Shown one piece after another: positions 10,817 to 22,589 of a stretch of DNA of 64,000 bases; the stretch's first letter is position 1; every line of letters starts with the position of its first letter. The notes under the pieces are model-generated. The model saw only the letters and a program-made list of their open reading frames with translations. It was not told the DNA's origin and did no database searches. This stretch comes from Megamerina dolium (lineage: Eukaryota; Arthropoda; Insecta; Diptera; Megamerinidae). The stretch lies in contig OY978525.1 in assembly GCA_963854835.1 (NCBI GenBank), positions 74,687,628-74,751,627 of the forward strand. The letters run 5' to 3'. Both the position numbers and the translations under genes were made by a program.

Positions 10817-13800
10817 TTATACTTCCCCTCGATATGGCGCAAGTCGCTCTAAGTGCACTACTTTAAACTTTGCTCTTTTATTCCAGGCACGTTGAATGGG
10901 ATACACTACGTCATTTATCTTTGCTATAATCTCATATGGTCCTTCCCAATGAGTCTGTAGTTTAGGAGACAGGCCTTTCTTTCGTTGTGGATTATGAAGC
11001 ATTACAAGCTCTCCTTCATAGAACCCTTTTGAATTTGCTTTCAAGTCATACCTGGCCTTCATCTTATCGCTTATCATCTGCGACCGCTCTCTGATGAACC
11101 GATGTACTTCATCCAACTGTTCCCGCTTTTCGCTAGTATAATTACCTTCGGTTGATCTCGTTGGTGTTACAACTCCAAATTTTAAATCAGCTGGCAGTCT
11201 TAACTCGTTTCCAAAAATTGCCATTGCCGGTGTAGTAGCCGTCGTATCATGTTGTGCGCATCGATATGCCATGAGGAACATTGGTATATGTACATCCCAG
11301 TCTCTTTGGTATTTATCTACGACTTTTCTCAAATATTCCTCCAAGGTACGGTTAAATCGTTCTACCATGCCATCAGATTGTGGATGCAAAGGTGTTGTAC
11401 GAGTTTTGTATATACCCAGCATACGGCATATCTCTTGGAATACAACTGATTCGAAATTTCGACCTTGGTCTGAGTGTAACTCCATCGGTACACCAAAACG
11501 AGTAACCCATTGGTTGACGAATACATCCGCAACTGTACTAGCTTCCTGATTTGGAATGGGGTATACTTCAGGCCATTTACTGAAGTAATCTATAACCACC
11601 AGAACATACTTGTTTCCTGCGTTGCTTATGGAAATGGCCCAGCTATGTCCATAGCAATTCGCTCAAATGGAGCACCCACGGTGTATTGGTGCATCTTACC
11701 TCGACTTTTCTTAGTGGGACCTTTGGCCATTGCACATTGCTTACACTTCCGAATCCAATCAGCGACATGGTCATGACATCCAACCCAATAAAATCGTTTC
11801 TTTATTTTCTCGACGGTTTTGGTGATTCCCAAATGCCCTCCACTGGAGGTATTGTGATACTCAGCTATCACTTCATTTATTCTCGCCTTGGGTACCACTA
11901 GAAGATCATTAGTGATTTTTCCATCCTCACTTTCCCATGCTCGGAATAAACATCCGTCTCGTAAGTGCAGGCTTTGCCACTGCGCCCAGTATGCCTTTGC
12001 TATTGGACTCTCATTAGCCATTTCTTGCCAATCTGGACGTATGCCCTGCTCCTTGTATTCCATAATCTTTACGAGATCTGGGTCGTTCCGCTGATCTTCT
12101 TGCACTCGTTCGGTGGTCCATGACTCCTCCGGCAATATATTCGTAAGTCGTATGTCGACAATGTGCTCCTTGCTTTCCACTCGAGAACAATGTTTACATT
12201 CCATTTTGCAAGGACGACGAGATAGAGCATCCGCGTTGCCGTGATGTCCTCCTTTACGATGTTCGATGGTAAAATCATAACTCTGCAGCCTTTCAATCCA
12301 GCGCGCCAATTGTCCTTCTGAGTTTTTAAATTGCAATAACCACCTTAGCGCTGAGTGGTCAGTTCGTAGATGAAATGACTGACCGTACAAGTATTTATGG
12401 AAATACTTTACACATTCCAGTATTGCGAGCAACTCTCTTCGTGTGACACAGTAATTTCTTTCTGGCTTCGACAGGATTTTACTGTAGTATGCTATTACTT
12501 TTTCTTGCCCATCTATGATCTGAGAGAGCACACCACCTATTCCATAGCCACTCGCATCTGTGTCCAACACAAACTTTTGACCAGGTACTGGATACGCTAA
12601 TATTGGTGCTGAACAGAGTTTTTCTTTCAGCTGTTCGAATGCTTTCTGTTGGTCCTCGCCCCACACAAATGGTTTGTTCTTTCTTGTCAACTCATGCAGA
12701 CTGCTGGCGATGTTTGCAAATCCAGGAACAAATCGTCTATAGTAGGTGCATAAGCCTAGGAAGCTCCTTAGCTCGTGAAGATTCGACGGAATAGGCCATT
12801 CTTGAACTGCTGCTACTTTCTCCTCGTCGGTATGTACCCCTTCTGTTGTTACTTTATGACCAAGATATTTAACTTCTCGCCTGAAGAGTGAACACTTTTT
12901 CATATTCAGTTTAAGCCCTGCTGATTGTATACGCTCAAATACTTCTTTCAACTTTTCCAGGTGGTCGTTAAAATCTTTTCCCATCACAATAATGTCATCG
13001 AGGTACACCAAGCACGTTTTCCAGTGTAGTCCTCTGAGTACACGCTCCATCAAACGTTCAAAAGTAGCTGGCGCATTGCATAAGCCAAATGGCATAACTG
13101 TAAATTGCCATAGACCATCGCCAATACTGAAAGCTGTTTTCTCTTTGTCTTCCTTACCAAGTTTTACTTGCCAGTAGCCACTTTGCAAATCAAGAGTTGA
13201 GAACCACTTCGCACCAGATAGTGTGTCCAGAGTGTCATCGATTCTTGGCAGTGGATAGCTGTCTTTTTTCGTAATATCATTTAGCTTTCTGTAATCCACA
13301 CAGAATCGAGTACTTCCATCCTTCTTCTTTACCAGCACAACTGGTGAACTCCATGGACTCGCTGATGGTTCAATAACACCTTGTTTCTGCATATCGGAAA
13401 TCAGCTTAATGGCTTCGTCTCTTTTGGCCAATGGAACTCGTCGTGGTGTTTGACGAATTGGTCTAGAATCACCGGTGTCAATGTGATGCTTCACGATGGT
13501 TGTTCGTCCTCCAGTTTTTCCATTTGAAGAAAAGATTGAACTGTACTTCTCCAATAGTTGTAAAGCCTTTTCTTTTTGCTGGTTGGTAAGCACGCCTGCC
13601 CATTCTTCCATATGTGCTTTTATTTCCACTCTGACAGTTCCTGATCTTCCACTTTTTATCGACGAACCCTTTTCGCAGTCTACTATGGCAGTAACTTCCT
13701 GGCAATGACCAATCACCATTCCTTTCTTCACAACTGTAGATGTATTAGTTGGATTTAAAATTCGCACCGGTACTATTCCATTTTCTTTAGGTTCTACTAA

Positions 13801-14361
13801 CGTCCTACCAAGTATGATGTTTTTATTCGTTATTTCTTTATCTGCTTCCACCAGCCACAACTTGCCTGTCCCATCATCCACATTCATCTGTGCCCATATC
13901 ACCGCTTCTGATTTTGCTGGAACCTCTTGGCGTTGACATGCCAGTACTCGTTTGATGTTCCCACTACGCTTGTAATCGATGTTCAATGGTACTTCGACAT
14001 TTGCATAGCGCAGTATCCGTTGATTTAAATCTAACGTAAATCCGTTGCCAATCATAAAATCAACACCAATTATTACGTCATCGATGATGTCGGCCACAAT
14101 GAATTCATGTTCCCATGTGCAATTTCCAATAGATACTCGTTTCTTTATCTTGCCCAGAATTTGTGCATCCTCACCCGTTGCTGTACGCAATTTTATTCCC
14201 ATTAAAGGCTCAAACCTCTTTACCAAATCGCTCTTGATTATAGAATGTGATGCACCAGTGTCCAGGGTTAACATGAATTCCATATTGTCCAATTTTCCAT
14301 CAATAGTCAAGCTGCTTGGCACACGCTGTAGTTGTGAAATGTGAATGATGGGGCAACCCAC
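10817..14361 (-). pseudogene. gypsy Pol polyprotein, one frameshift
   Basis: Copies the element RNA into DNA and integrates it. The frame is open upstream of 14361 as far as the gag overlap, so the start is probably made by frameshifting. Order: aspartic protease (LDTGASHS near residue 33); RT (YPLPRIDDTLD, FSTLDLQSGYWQV, catalytic YLDDIIVMG); RNase H (FVLDTDASGYGIGG, RRELLAILE, RTDHSALRWL, NADALSRR); integrase HHCC zinc finger (HNTSSGGHLG ... CKQCAMAKG); and a DDE core split by the lesion (MDIAGPFP, then VIDYFSKWPEV, HSDQGRNFES, VERFNRTLEEYLR). One base is missing near 11634 relative to copy 2, so the integrase core falls out of frame; the second part is open from 11599 to 10817. No other stop is seen. 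Confidence 0.9.
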
Positions 14362-14366
14362 TGTTG

Positions 14367-14409
14367 GAGTCAGTTCACGCCCCGCTGAACTGACTCGATT
14401 TAGTTTAAC
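14367..14409 (-). promoter_or_regulatory. putative -1 ribosomal frameshift signal, gag-pol
   Basis: On the minus strand GTTAAAC (14403-14409) lies directly before the gag stop. A 6-nt spacer TAAATC follows, then a perfect 11-bp stem (GAGTCAGTTCA / TGAACTGACTC) with an 8-nt loop, at 14367-14396. The pol frame is -1 relative to gag and is open through this point. The layout matches known -1 frameshift sites (heptamer, 5-9 nt spacer, stem). All five copies of this junction in the window keep the heptamer, spacer length and stem. Confidence 0.72.
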
Positions 14410-15827
14410 GATGGATTTGTGTTAGTGGAGCGATCGCTATCCACCTTATTCTCCTTCTTTTGTCTTCCTGGAGAATTCGATCTTGATCGCTTTCGTCGTA
14501 GACGGCAGTCACGCGCCATGTGTCCTGGTTTGTCACAAATGAAGCACTTACCAGTAAACTTGTTTTCGCGTCGACCTGTTGTTCTTCCTTCAGGCTGAAC
14601 TACTGATTTTACTGCCTGACGCACTACTTCAACCAGATCTGTTGTTTCTGTTTCTAATTGGCGTACCCGTGGCATTGGTCGACACATGAAACTGGCGGCT
14701 TCAAACGTCAAGGCACTACTGACTGTTTCGGCATAAGTATTCCTGGGTGACATGACTAGGGCACGCTTTGTCTCTCCATCACGTATGCCATCTATGAATG
14801 CCTCTATTTTTATTTTTTCGACGAACTCTTCCGAATTACCGGAGAACGCTAGATGACATAAGCGCTCAATATCGGAAGCGAATTCCTGAAGGCTCTCATT
14901 ACTCCGTTGCACTCGCGATCTCAATTCCACTCGATGTAATTGACTCTTGTATTCATTTCCATATTTTCGCTGGAGTGTGTCCATCAGTGACTGATAGCTA
15001 CCACGATCTTTCTCTGGAATCATCTGTAACACCTCGGAAGCATTACCTTTTAATGCGACTATTAAAGCAGCAGTCTTGTCGCTATCATCCCATTGATTCT
15101 TCGACGCTGTTGTCTCGAATTGAAGCTTGAAGATATTGAATGGCGTGCTTCCGTCAAATGTTGGTGACTTTAGTTTGATTGTACTTGAATCTCTAATCAC
15201 TGATGTGGCTGGTCCATTTATTTTTAGTTGATTGAGTTCGTGCTGTAATTTCTCGAACTTATCTTCCCAGTCGTCGACATGTTCCTTCAGCTTATCATCC
15301 AACTCATCCACGTGTTCTTTCAGCTCTGTGACTTTGTCATTAATAGCTCCGGAAATTTCCTGAAATCTAAGTTCAATTCCTTTTTGTAGATTTTCGATGA
15401 CGTGTTCTTGGCGAGCCGAATGTTCTTGAAACTTGTAGTCAATTGTTTTCTGGAATTCTCCCATAGCCTTTTCTTGGCGGGACGAACCTTCTTGAATTTT
15501 CATACGCAATTCAGCCGAATGTTCTTGAAGCTTGGAGTCAATGCGAGAAGCATTTTGTTGTAACTGTTGTTGCTGCTGTTGCATCATGGTTTTCATAAAT
15601 TCCATGAGTTGACCACTCGAATCTACCTTGCTCTCTTCCTCAGCGTGCACAACTGCTTGTATATCGGCTTTCTCGAAGAACTCATGTTCTTCTACATTAA
15701 TTCCCTTAGCCTCCATAGCTTGCCTCAGCCTCACCAGCAGTTCCGTCTTTGCACCTGATGACGATAGATTCATCTCTACCAACAGCTTTTTAAGCTGGTC
15801 CACTTTTAGTTGGTCAATTTTCACCAT
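14400..15827 (-). CDS. gypsy Gag polyprotein, 475 aa
   Basis: Structural protein of the retrotransposon particle. The frame is intact from ATG 15825-15827, 30 bp inside the 5' LTR, to TAA 14400-14402. Residues about 5-40 match a SAP motif (DQLKKLLVEMNLSSSGAK, then ELLVRLRQAM), a putative DNA/chromatin-binding helix-turn-helix. Residues about 75-210 are Gln/Glu/Lys-rich repeats of an EHSAELRMKIQEGS/EHSARQEHVIE type, likely coiled coil. About 225-380 resemble the retrotransposon Gag core (FDGSTPFNIFKLQFE, LRSRVQRSNESLQEFASDIE). A CCHC knuckle, CFICDKPGHMARDC, lies at about 428-441, followed by a basic tail. The stop sits directly after a GTTAAAC heptamer, so pol is probably reached by -1 frameshifting. 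Confidence 0.92.
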   Translation of the reverse strand: MVKIDQLKVDQLKKLLVEMNLSSSGAKTELLVRLRQAMEAKGINVEEHEFFEKADIQAVVHAEEESKVDSSGQLMEFMKTMMQQQQQQLQQNASRIDSKLQEHSAELRMKIQEGSSRQEKAMGEFQKTIDYKFQEHSARQEHVIENLQKGIELRFQEISGAINDKVTELKEHVDELDDKLKEHVDDWEDKFEKLQHELNQLKINGPATSVIRDSSTIKLKSPTFDGSTPFNIFKLQFETTASKNQWDDSDKTAALIVALKGNASEVLQMIPEKDRGSYQSLMDTLQRKYGNEYKSQLHRVELRSRVQRSNESLQEFASDIERLCHLAFSGNSEEFVEKIKIEAFIDGIRDGETKRALVMSPRNTYAETVSSALTFEAASFMCRPMPRVRQLETETTDLVEVVRQAVKSVVQPEGRTTGRRENKFTGKCFICDKPGHMARDCRLRRKRSRSNSPGRQKKENKVDSDRSTNTNPSLN

Positions 15828-15834
15828 CTTTACA

Positions 15835-15854
15835 GAATCCCACTTCTGACACCA
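15835..15854 (-). other. primer-binding site, tRNA-Leu type
   Basis: Two bases inside the 5' LTR the minus strand reads TGGTGTCAGAAGTGGGATTC. This is complementary to the 3' end of eukaryotic tRNA-Leu (including CCA) over 20 nt, from my knowledge of that tRNA. Copy 3 has the same site at 50929-50948; in copy 2 it starts at 36901. Confidence 0.8.
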
Positions 15855-15856
15855 AT

Positions 15857-16678
<822 letters not shown>

Positions 16679-17126
16679 TGAGCTAAAAAAATAGCAAAAT
16701 GAGAAAAAAATTAAACGTATACTTGAAACAAATATAAGCATATTTGGAATATGATTAAATGCGAGTATATGCGATTTGAATATGCATGGCATACATATCT
16801 ATGAAAATGTTAAATTAAAAAAAGGAAATATTGTTTTAAAAAACTTTATTTTTATTGAAAAATTGGTACATTTTTTATTAAGAAAAGGATCTTAAATACT
16901 ATGGTATCTTAAAAAAGTATTACCGTTAGCAATTGTGCGTGTCTAATATGTCTATTATGTTATGATATATGTAACCCTACCTCTAAAAAAAGTTAGGAGA
17001 ATGTAATTTTTGTAAAAAGAAAAAAGACATCGAAATAACTTAACATATAAAAAGTACCAATTCTTTTGGAGCCACTAATGTCTTGCAAAAGTGATTTGCA
17101 GCAGGATTCAAAATATTCATGTAATA
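16679..17126. other. non-coding AT-rich spacer
   Basis: About 450 bp between the TA array and the mariner. No coding frame or repeat that I recognise. Confidence 0.55.
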
Positions 17127-17128
17127 TA

Positions 17129-18442
17129 CAAGGTGTGACAATTATGTATTAAGACTCGAACCATATCTCAGCAACCAAGCGCGCCATCTATGTGTGGGCA
17201 CAAGCGTTTTGAAGCTTCAACCTTCCTCTACTAACTGTCAAAATTTCATGGCATTTGCTTGACATTTGATGTTTATTGACATTCATTTTACAAAACTCGT
17301 GTTTGTTTGATGTTGAAATTTTAACATGGAGCAAAGAGCGGTCATTAGATTCCACCCAAAAATTGGTAAAAGCGCATCAGAAACACTCGGAATTATGCAG
17401 CAAGTGTATGGCGATGCCTGTTTATCAAGATCAAATGTTTTTATATGGCATAAACGGTTTGTGGATGGCAGAGAGTTGCTGGAAGATGAAATAAAAGAAG
17501 AAAGGCCAATTTCAGTGCGGACGCCGGAAGCGATCCAGAAAGTTCGTGATTTTATTACAGAAGACCACAATGCTACAGTGAAAATGATGGAAGAGGCCTT
17601 AAACATCAACAGATAAATTATCCGACTCATTCTTCACGAGGATTTGTGCAAAACAAAGGTCTGCGCGAGATTTGTTCCACACACATTGACCGAGTACCAA
17701 AAATTAATGAGAGTCAGTCATTCTAAAGACATGGTTGCAGCTGCAGAAAATGATCTGAACTTCCTGAAAACAATTGTTACGGGTGATGAAACATGGTGTT
17801 TCCAATACGATCCAGAAACCAAGCGTCAAAGTGCGGAATGGAAATTAAAAAACTCACCACAAGCCAAAAAAACACGAAAAGTTCCATCAAAAATCAAAAC
17901 AATGCTCATCACATTCTTCGATAGCAAAGGAATTATCCACAAAGAATTTGTTCCAACTGGTCAAACAGTAACTTCCGCATATTACCTCGAAGTTTTGAAG
18001 CGTTTGATGTCAAGAATCCGTCGTGTTCGACCAGAATACCGCGATCCAAAAACTTGGTCTCTGTTGCACGATAATGCACCGAGTCACACAGCACTCATTG
18101 TTCGTCAATTTTTGGCTCGGAATCAAGTCTGTGTGTTGAATCACCCGCCGTATTCACCTGATTTGCCACCGTACGGCTTCTTTTTGTTTCCAAAACTGAA
18201 ATTGAAGTTGAAAGGATGTTTTTTTGATGACATTTAGACCATACAACGGTCTTCGACAAGGGCACTGGAGGCAATTCCGAAAAATGAGCTGAAACAAGCG
18301 TTTGAATCACTATTAAATCGATGTAACAAGTGTATTGAATCAGGAGGAGAATATTTCGAATAAATATACCGAAAAATTAGCAGATATCGTGTTTTAATTG
18401 TGTTTTCTAGAGGCAGTCTTAATACATAATTGTCGCACCTTG
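17129..18442 (+). mobile_element. mariner transposon, full length (copy A)
   Basis: A 1,314-bp element with 28-bp terminal inverted repeats (17129-17156 and 18415-18442, one mismatch; CAAGGTGTGACAATTATG at the left). It is flanked by the TA target duplication (17127-17128 and 18443-18444). It encloses a single transposase ORF of canonical mariner length with two in-frame stops and no indels. Confidence 0.95.
17326..18363 (+). pseudogene. mariner transposase, two stops and a lost catalytic Asp
   Basis: One frame from ATG 17326 to TAA 18361-18363 gives 345 codons, the usual mariner length. Stops lie at 17614 (TAA) and 18235 (TAG). The N-terminus has a paired helix-turn-helix (ASETLGIMQQVYG, SNVFIWHKRF). 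Of the DD34D triad, D154 (VTGDETW) and D249 (LLHDNAPSH) are present. The third position, residue 284 in HPPYSPDLPPYGFF, is Gly where the family has Asp. The enzyme would be inactive even without the stops. The lack of indels suggests a fairly recent loss. Confidence 0.93.
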
Positions 18443-18534
18443 TATAGTTGTTTGAAGGATAACAAGTTTGATATAATCAGATGATCTTTATTACAGTTCT
18501 TCATTTGAAGTCTTAATTGATTTGCAAATTTCCA

Positions 18535-18612
18535 AGTACATTCTATATATATATATATAAATATATATATATAGAATGTACTATATATATATATATATAT
18601 AAATATATATAT
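18535..18612. repeat. AT-rich palindrome and TA tail
   Basis: AGTACATTCTATATA... at 18535 is mirrored by ...TATAGAATGTACT ending at 18582, giving an AT-rich inverted repeat. A second TA/AAATA block runs to 18612 and abuts the 3' end of an RTE fragment read on the minus strand. Confidence 0.75.
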
Positions 18613-19163
18613 AACACCTTCTTAGCCGGAGCGTGTTCTTCCATTCGCTCGACATGACCTAGCCAACGCAGCCGCTGGATTTTGATGCGCTTTACTATGT
18701 CAATATCGGCATACAGCTCGTACAGCTCATGGTTGTATCTTATTCGGTACTCGCCACCAACGCAAATAGGTCCAAAGATCGTGCGTAGGACTTTTCTCTC
18801 GAAAACTCCAAGCATTCGCTCATCCGAGGTGGAAATTGTCCAGGCTTCAGCGCCATATGTTAGGACAGGCATGATGAGAGACTTGTAGAGTGTAGTTTTC
18901 GTTCTTCGAGAGAGGGCTCCACTTCTCAATTGCTTATTCAGCCCAAAGTAACACCTGTTAGCAAGAGTTATCCTACGCATGATCTCCAAGCTGACGTCAT
19001 TACTGCTGTTAATGCTGGTTCCAAGATAGACAAAGTCCCTTACTACTTCAAAAGCGTAGTTGACAACAGTGACGTGCTGTCCAAGACGCCGGGACTCTTT
19101 GTTTGTTGACACTAGATACTTCGTCTTGCCCTCGTTCACCGTGAGACCCATCCGACGCGACGC

Positions 19164-19166
<3 letters not shown>
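18613..19166 (-). mobile_element. RTE-like LINE fragment (family RTE-A, copy 2)
   Basis: One continuous minus-strand frame encodes the post-YADD part of the reverse transcriptase: [89 protein letters not shown] and [11 protein letters not shown]. No stop is present in about 185 codons. Both ends stop abruptly at TA arrays. The same motifs occur in the more broken copy at 35405-36372. Confidence 0.85.
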
Positions 19167-19231
<65 letters not shown>

Positions 19232-19280
19232 TATATATACATACATATATATATATAGTATATAGATATATATATATATA

Positions 19281-19320
<40 letters not shown>
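19167..19320. repeat. (TA)n compound microsatellite
   Basis: TA array with CATA and GTATAGATA interruptions between two oppositely oriented RTE-A fragments. Confidence 0.92.
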
Positions 19321-19322
<2 letters not shown>

Positions 19323-19469
19323 AAGGAACCAAGCTGGAAGACCAAGTACTGGAGAACCTGACGGTGCTTGGAATTTCTAGCTGGCGCCAGCTAACGAAGA
19401 ACAGAGATGGCTGGCGAAGCATGTTATTTTCGGCCTAAATCGATATTCGGTTGTTATCGCCACATAAAA
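19321..19469 (+). mobile_element. RTE-A C-terminal tail fragment
   Basis: The plus strand reads [20 protein letters not shown], then [12 protein letters not shown] and a TAA at 19436. This is the end of an RTE-like ORF2, where W.DQV..DL and NWR...RD.W motifs are usual. A short 3' UTR leads directly into a TA array that could be its microsatellite-type 3' tail. Confidence 0.68.
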
Positions 19470-19686
<217 letters not shown>

Positions 19687-19706
19687 GAAAAAGTACGGTA
19701 ACAAAT

Positions 19707-19739
19707 ACAGCTTCCGTAACAACTTGTTACGGAAGCTGT
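19707..19739. other. perfect 16-bp inverted repeat with 1-nt centre
   Basis: Arms 19707-19722 and 19724-19739 are exact reverse complements (ACAGCTTCCGTAACAA and its complement) around one C. The sequence is GC-mixed, unlike the TA palindromes around it. No element terminus is recognisable next to it. Confidence 0.85.
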
Positions 19740-19740
19740 A

Positions 19741-20040
19741 AATAGGCATCGGATAGAAAACGAAAAATGACGAATGAAACGTTCGTACTCTATATTATAG
19801 CAGAGCTTTAGAAATGCTGGCAGAAGTGGTATTGACATTGATATAGTGGCAGTACAGTAAGTAAGATGGACTAGCTCCGGGATATTACAAAACCTAAAAT
19901 ACGAGACGGCAACAATAAACATGTGCATCGGCAGTACAATGTTCGAAAGATGAAATATTCACAAAATCACCTGGGTGTCCCCAGATGGAAAAATAATTAA
20001 AGAGATCGACCACGGCTGCTATCTACCGATACCTTTGAAC
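19741..20040 (+). mobile_element. RTE-like LINE (family RTE-B), endonuclease fragment
   Basis: A decayed plus-strand stretch reads [20 protein letters not shown] near 19955-20015. This matches the (H)K.TW.SPDG....IDH block of RTE/BovB endonucleases. It stops where LOA-like sequence starts, and RTE-B sequence resumes at about 21885. The two parts may belong to one element split by a LOA insertion. Confidence 0.5.
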
Positions 20041-21884
20041 CGCTAGGGTTTGGAAAGGTTAACGTCAAGACCTATAAAGCAGACGTCGTAAATACACTAC
20101 TGCACTAACTGTACAGGTAGAGCAAGGGCATGTATATTGGTAAAAGTACAACTAAATACCTTTTAAAGACGATAAGCTTGGGAGACAGGCTAGAGAGGAT
20201 ATCGGCTTGTCTCCTTCTACCTAACCTACCATAACCCAGGATCGTTCCCATCGCAACTGCTAAAATAGCTGGTGATGGACAGCAAGGGGTCAAAGCAAGG
20301 GCTTATTATACCATACTATTTGGGGCAGCACGGATACCACCGAAAGGGGTGAGTTGCTTTTTAATTTTATTATCAATAATAGGTTATTAGGTTATAACAT
20401 GTAATCGTCAGGAGGTCCTTGACATAACCTTAGTCTTCGACTTTCTCTTTGATAGGTTGGTTCAGTGGAAAATGCTTGAAAAGCACTCTTTCTCTGACCA
20501 TCGATATATAGAAATTAATTTTGAGGCGGAGTTGATTAAATCATCCAAAACTAGGAACATAAGAAAAACTAACTGAGAAGTGTACAGTCGGCCACTTCAG
20601 TCACCACTACCAATAAATCCCCCATTCAATCCCAATAATGGCGAATCGTTAGATAGGCTTGTTAGCAAATTCACTAAATCGTGTAATGAAGGGCTAAATA
20701 AAGCCTGCCAGAAAAGAGTTATGAGAGGGAAGAACAAACCACCGTGGTGATCTGCGAAACTCAATGAGCTAAGAATAGAATGCGGAAAGCAATACAACGT
20801 TGCAAAGTTATCTCGAAGAATTGCTATCGCTATTATTACTCAGGGCAACTTCAACAGTCCTTAGATTACATCATGAATTGGCTTATAACTATTTTTAAAT
20901 GTGCTTTGCAATTTAATTATATTCCCTCTTAATGGAAGGAGGTAAAAGTGGTATTTATACCGAAAGCAGGAAAAAACTCACATGTTAGCCCTAAAAGCTA
21001 TAGTCCTATCAGTCTTTCATCATTCTTATTAAAAACGCTAGAATGTCTACGAGTATCTGACTTATACATTCGGATTAAAATTACAACACAGCAACTTAAT
21101 GATCAGGTTGGATGAAGCGTATATTCGGAAGCGTTAAGCGTCAATGTAGCCTTCTGCTTACCAGATTATTGCAGTGTATTTGAGGCTGAAGTTATAGCCA
21201 TAAAGTAGGCACTCTCAATTGTCAAAAAAGGTGTTTTGACTACAAAAGAAATTTATATCTATTCTGATAGTTAGGCGTCACTAAAATCTCTACAAATGAG
21301 TAGGCAGTCATCAAACACGGCGTTAGCACTCCACCCGGATAAAGCATCGGTGCCATTGCTACTAGCAACTTGTAAATTACTGATAGACAGATTCACCATA
21401 TATACTGCTAACACATTTTGTAGACAGACCGGAAACTGTTTAACTAGTCTGCTAACGTGGCCGAAACGGAACTTAGCTCGAACTAAGGTACTTTTGAAAC
21501 TGGACAGGGAGGACATTTGCATAACAATTGGGATTTTAACATGTCATTACCTTCTTGACACGCGAATAGACTAGGGACATATTTTTACGATTACTGCAGA
21601 AGTTGCCAAGGTATGGAGGAGGAGAAACAGTTGAACATCTCCTGTGCGGATGCCAGGCTCTGGGCAGAATAAGGTTCATTGCATACGGAACTGCTTTTCT
21701 TGGTGGCGTTTCAGAAGTTGCGAAAATAAAACTTACAAAGATAGCGTAATTTGTATAATACACAGGTTGGTTCAAAAAGGATCCAGTTTGGTAAGGTATA
21801 AACACCAGTGGTATCAGAATGGGCCTTTAATATGCCTAAGTGCGTCAACAGACAAGCACTCTACCTACGATGTCTAGCAGCTTA
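20041..21884 (+). mobile_element. LOA-like LINE fragment (copy 2), decayed
   Basis: Plus-strand frames give, in order: endonuclease remnants (GRARACILVK; PGSFPSQLL-like, DSKGSKQGLIIPYYLGQH); the end of the endonuclease (QWKMLEKHSFSDHRYIEINF near 20465-20525); a GKNKPPW linker; RT motif VVFIPKAGKNSHVSPKSYSPI near 20945-21010; RNase H remnants (FCLPDYCSVFEAEVIAIK, IYIYSDS); and a tail ending near PLICLSAST. A large part of the RT is deleted and many stops are present. It is related to the LINE at 3766-8555. Confidence 0.68.
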
Positions 21885-22036
21885 AGAAAGGTAGCTAATA
21901 AGATATTGGGGAAAGACTAGATACCTGGTTCGATGAGGAATATAGGAAAGCTACAAACGAAAAAACCAACGCACGAAAACCCTTGCTAAACCAAATTCAT
22001 GAAAAAGACAAATCATAGAAAAATTGGTATCATACT

Positions 22037-22339
22037 TTGATGAGCTCCTTAATAGTAATACAACTAAACGCATCAAAATTTCCAGTCAGACAGAAAGTAT
22101 ATCATCTTACTTTCATAGAGTTCGAGTCTGCCATTAAAGCGCTTAAAAACAATATATTCTTTGATCTAGATGAAATCCCAGCTGAACTATTCAAGCACAT
22201 GGGCAAAGAGGCCCTGCACGTAATGTATCGACTGATGTGCAAAGTCTGGGATGATGAAGGTGTACCGAATATGTGGGAGGTTGGAATCGTATGTCCAATA
22301 CATAAGAAGGGTGACACACTCCGTTTTGAATATTACTGA
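22037..22339 (+). pseudogene. RTE-B reverse transcriptase N-terminal fragment
   Basis: Open stretch with IKALKNNIFFDLDEIPAELF and WEVGIVCPIHKKGD, the fingers region of an RTE reverse transcriptase. It ends at a TGA just after the motif that should read into the next RT block; sequence beyond (ILLNTIYKIFSNILNARLK) shows the domain continues. Confidence 0.7.
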
Positions 22340-22589
22340 TCTATTATTCTTTTGAACACCATATACAAAATCTTTTCTAATATTTTGAATGCTCGTTTGA
22401 AACCACATACTATACGTATAATTGGGAGTTACGCGTTGTTTTCTCTCATGGCTGAATTCAATATCCCTGATAATTAATCCGTCTGACGCGACTTACGATG
22501 TCGAAAGTAAAAAATATTGTACGAATCCGAAATAATTTTTCATCTGAATTCACCACAGTGAACGGACTTCGCCAGGGTGTTGGTTTTTT

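Noticed and set aside
11249..14344. Plus-strand open frames across the gypsy pol region
   Set aside because: Shadows of the minus-strand Gag-Pol frames; no motif of their own. The same holds for minus-strand frames in 36928-45440 and plus-strand frames in 47032-50573.
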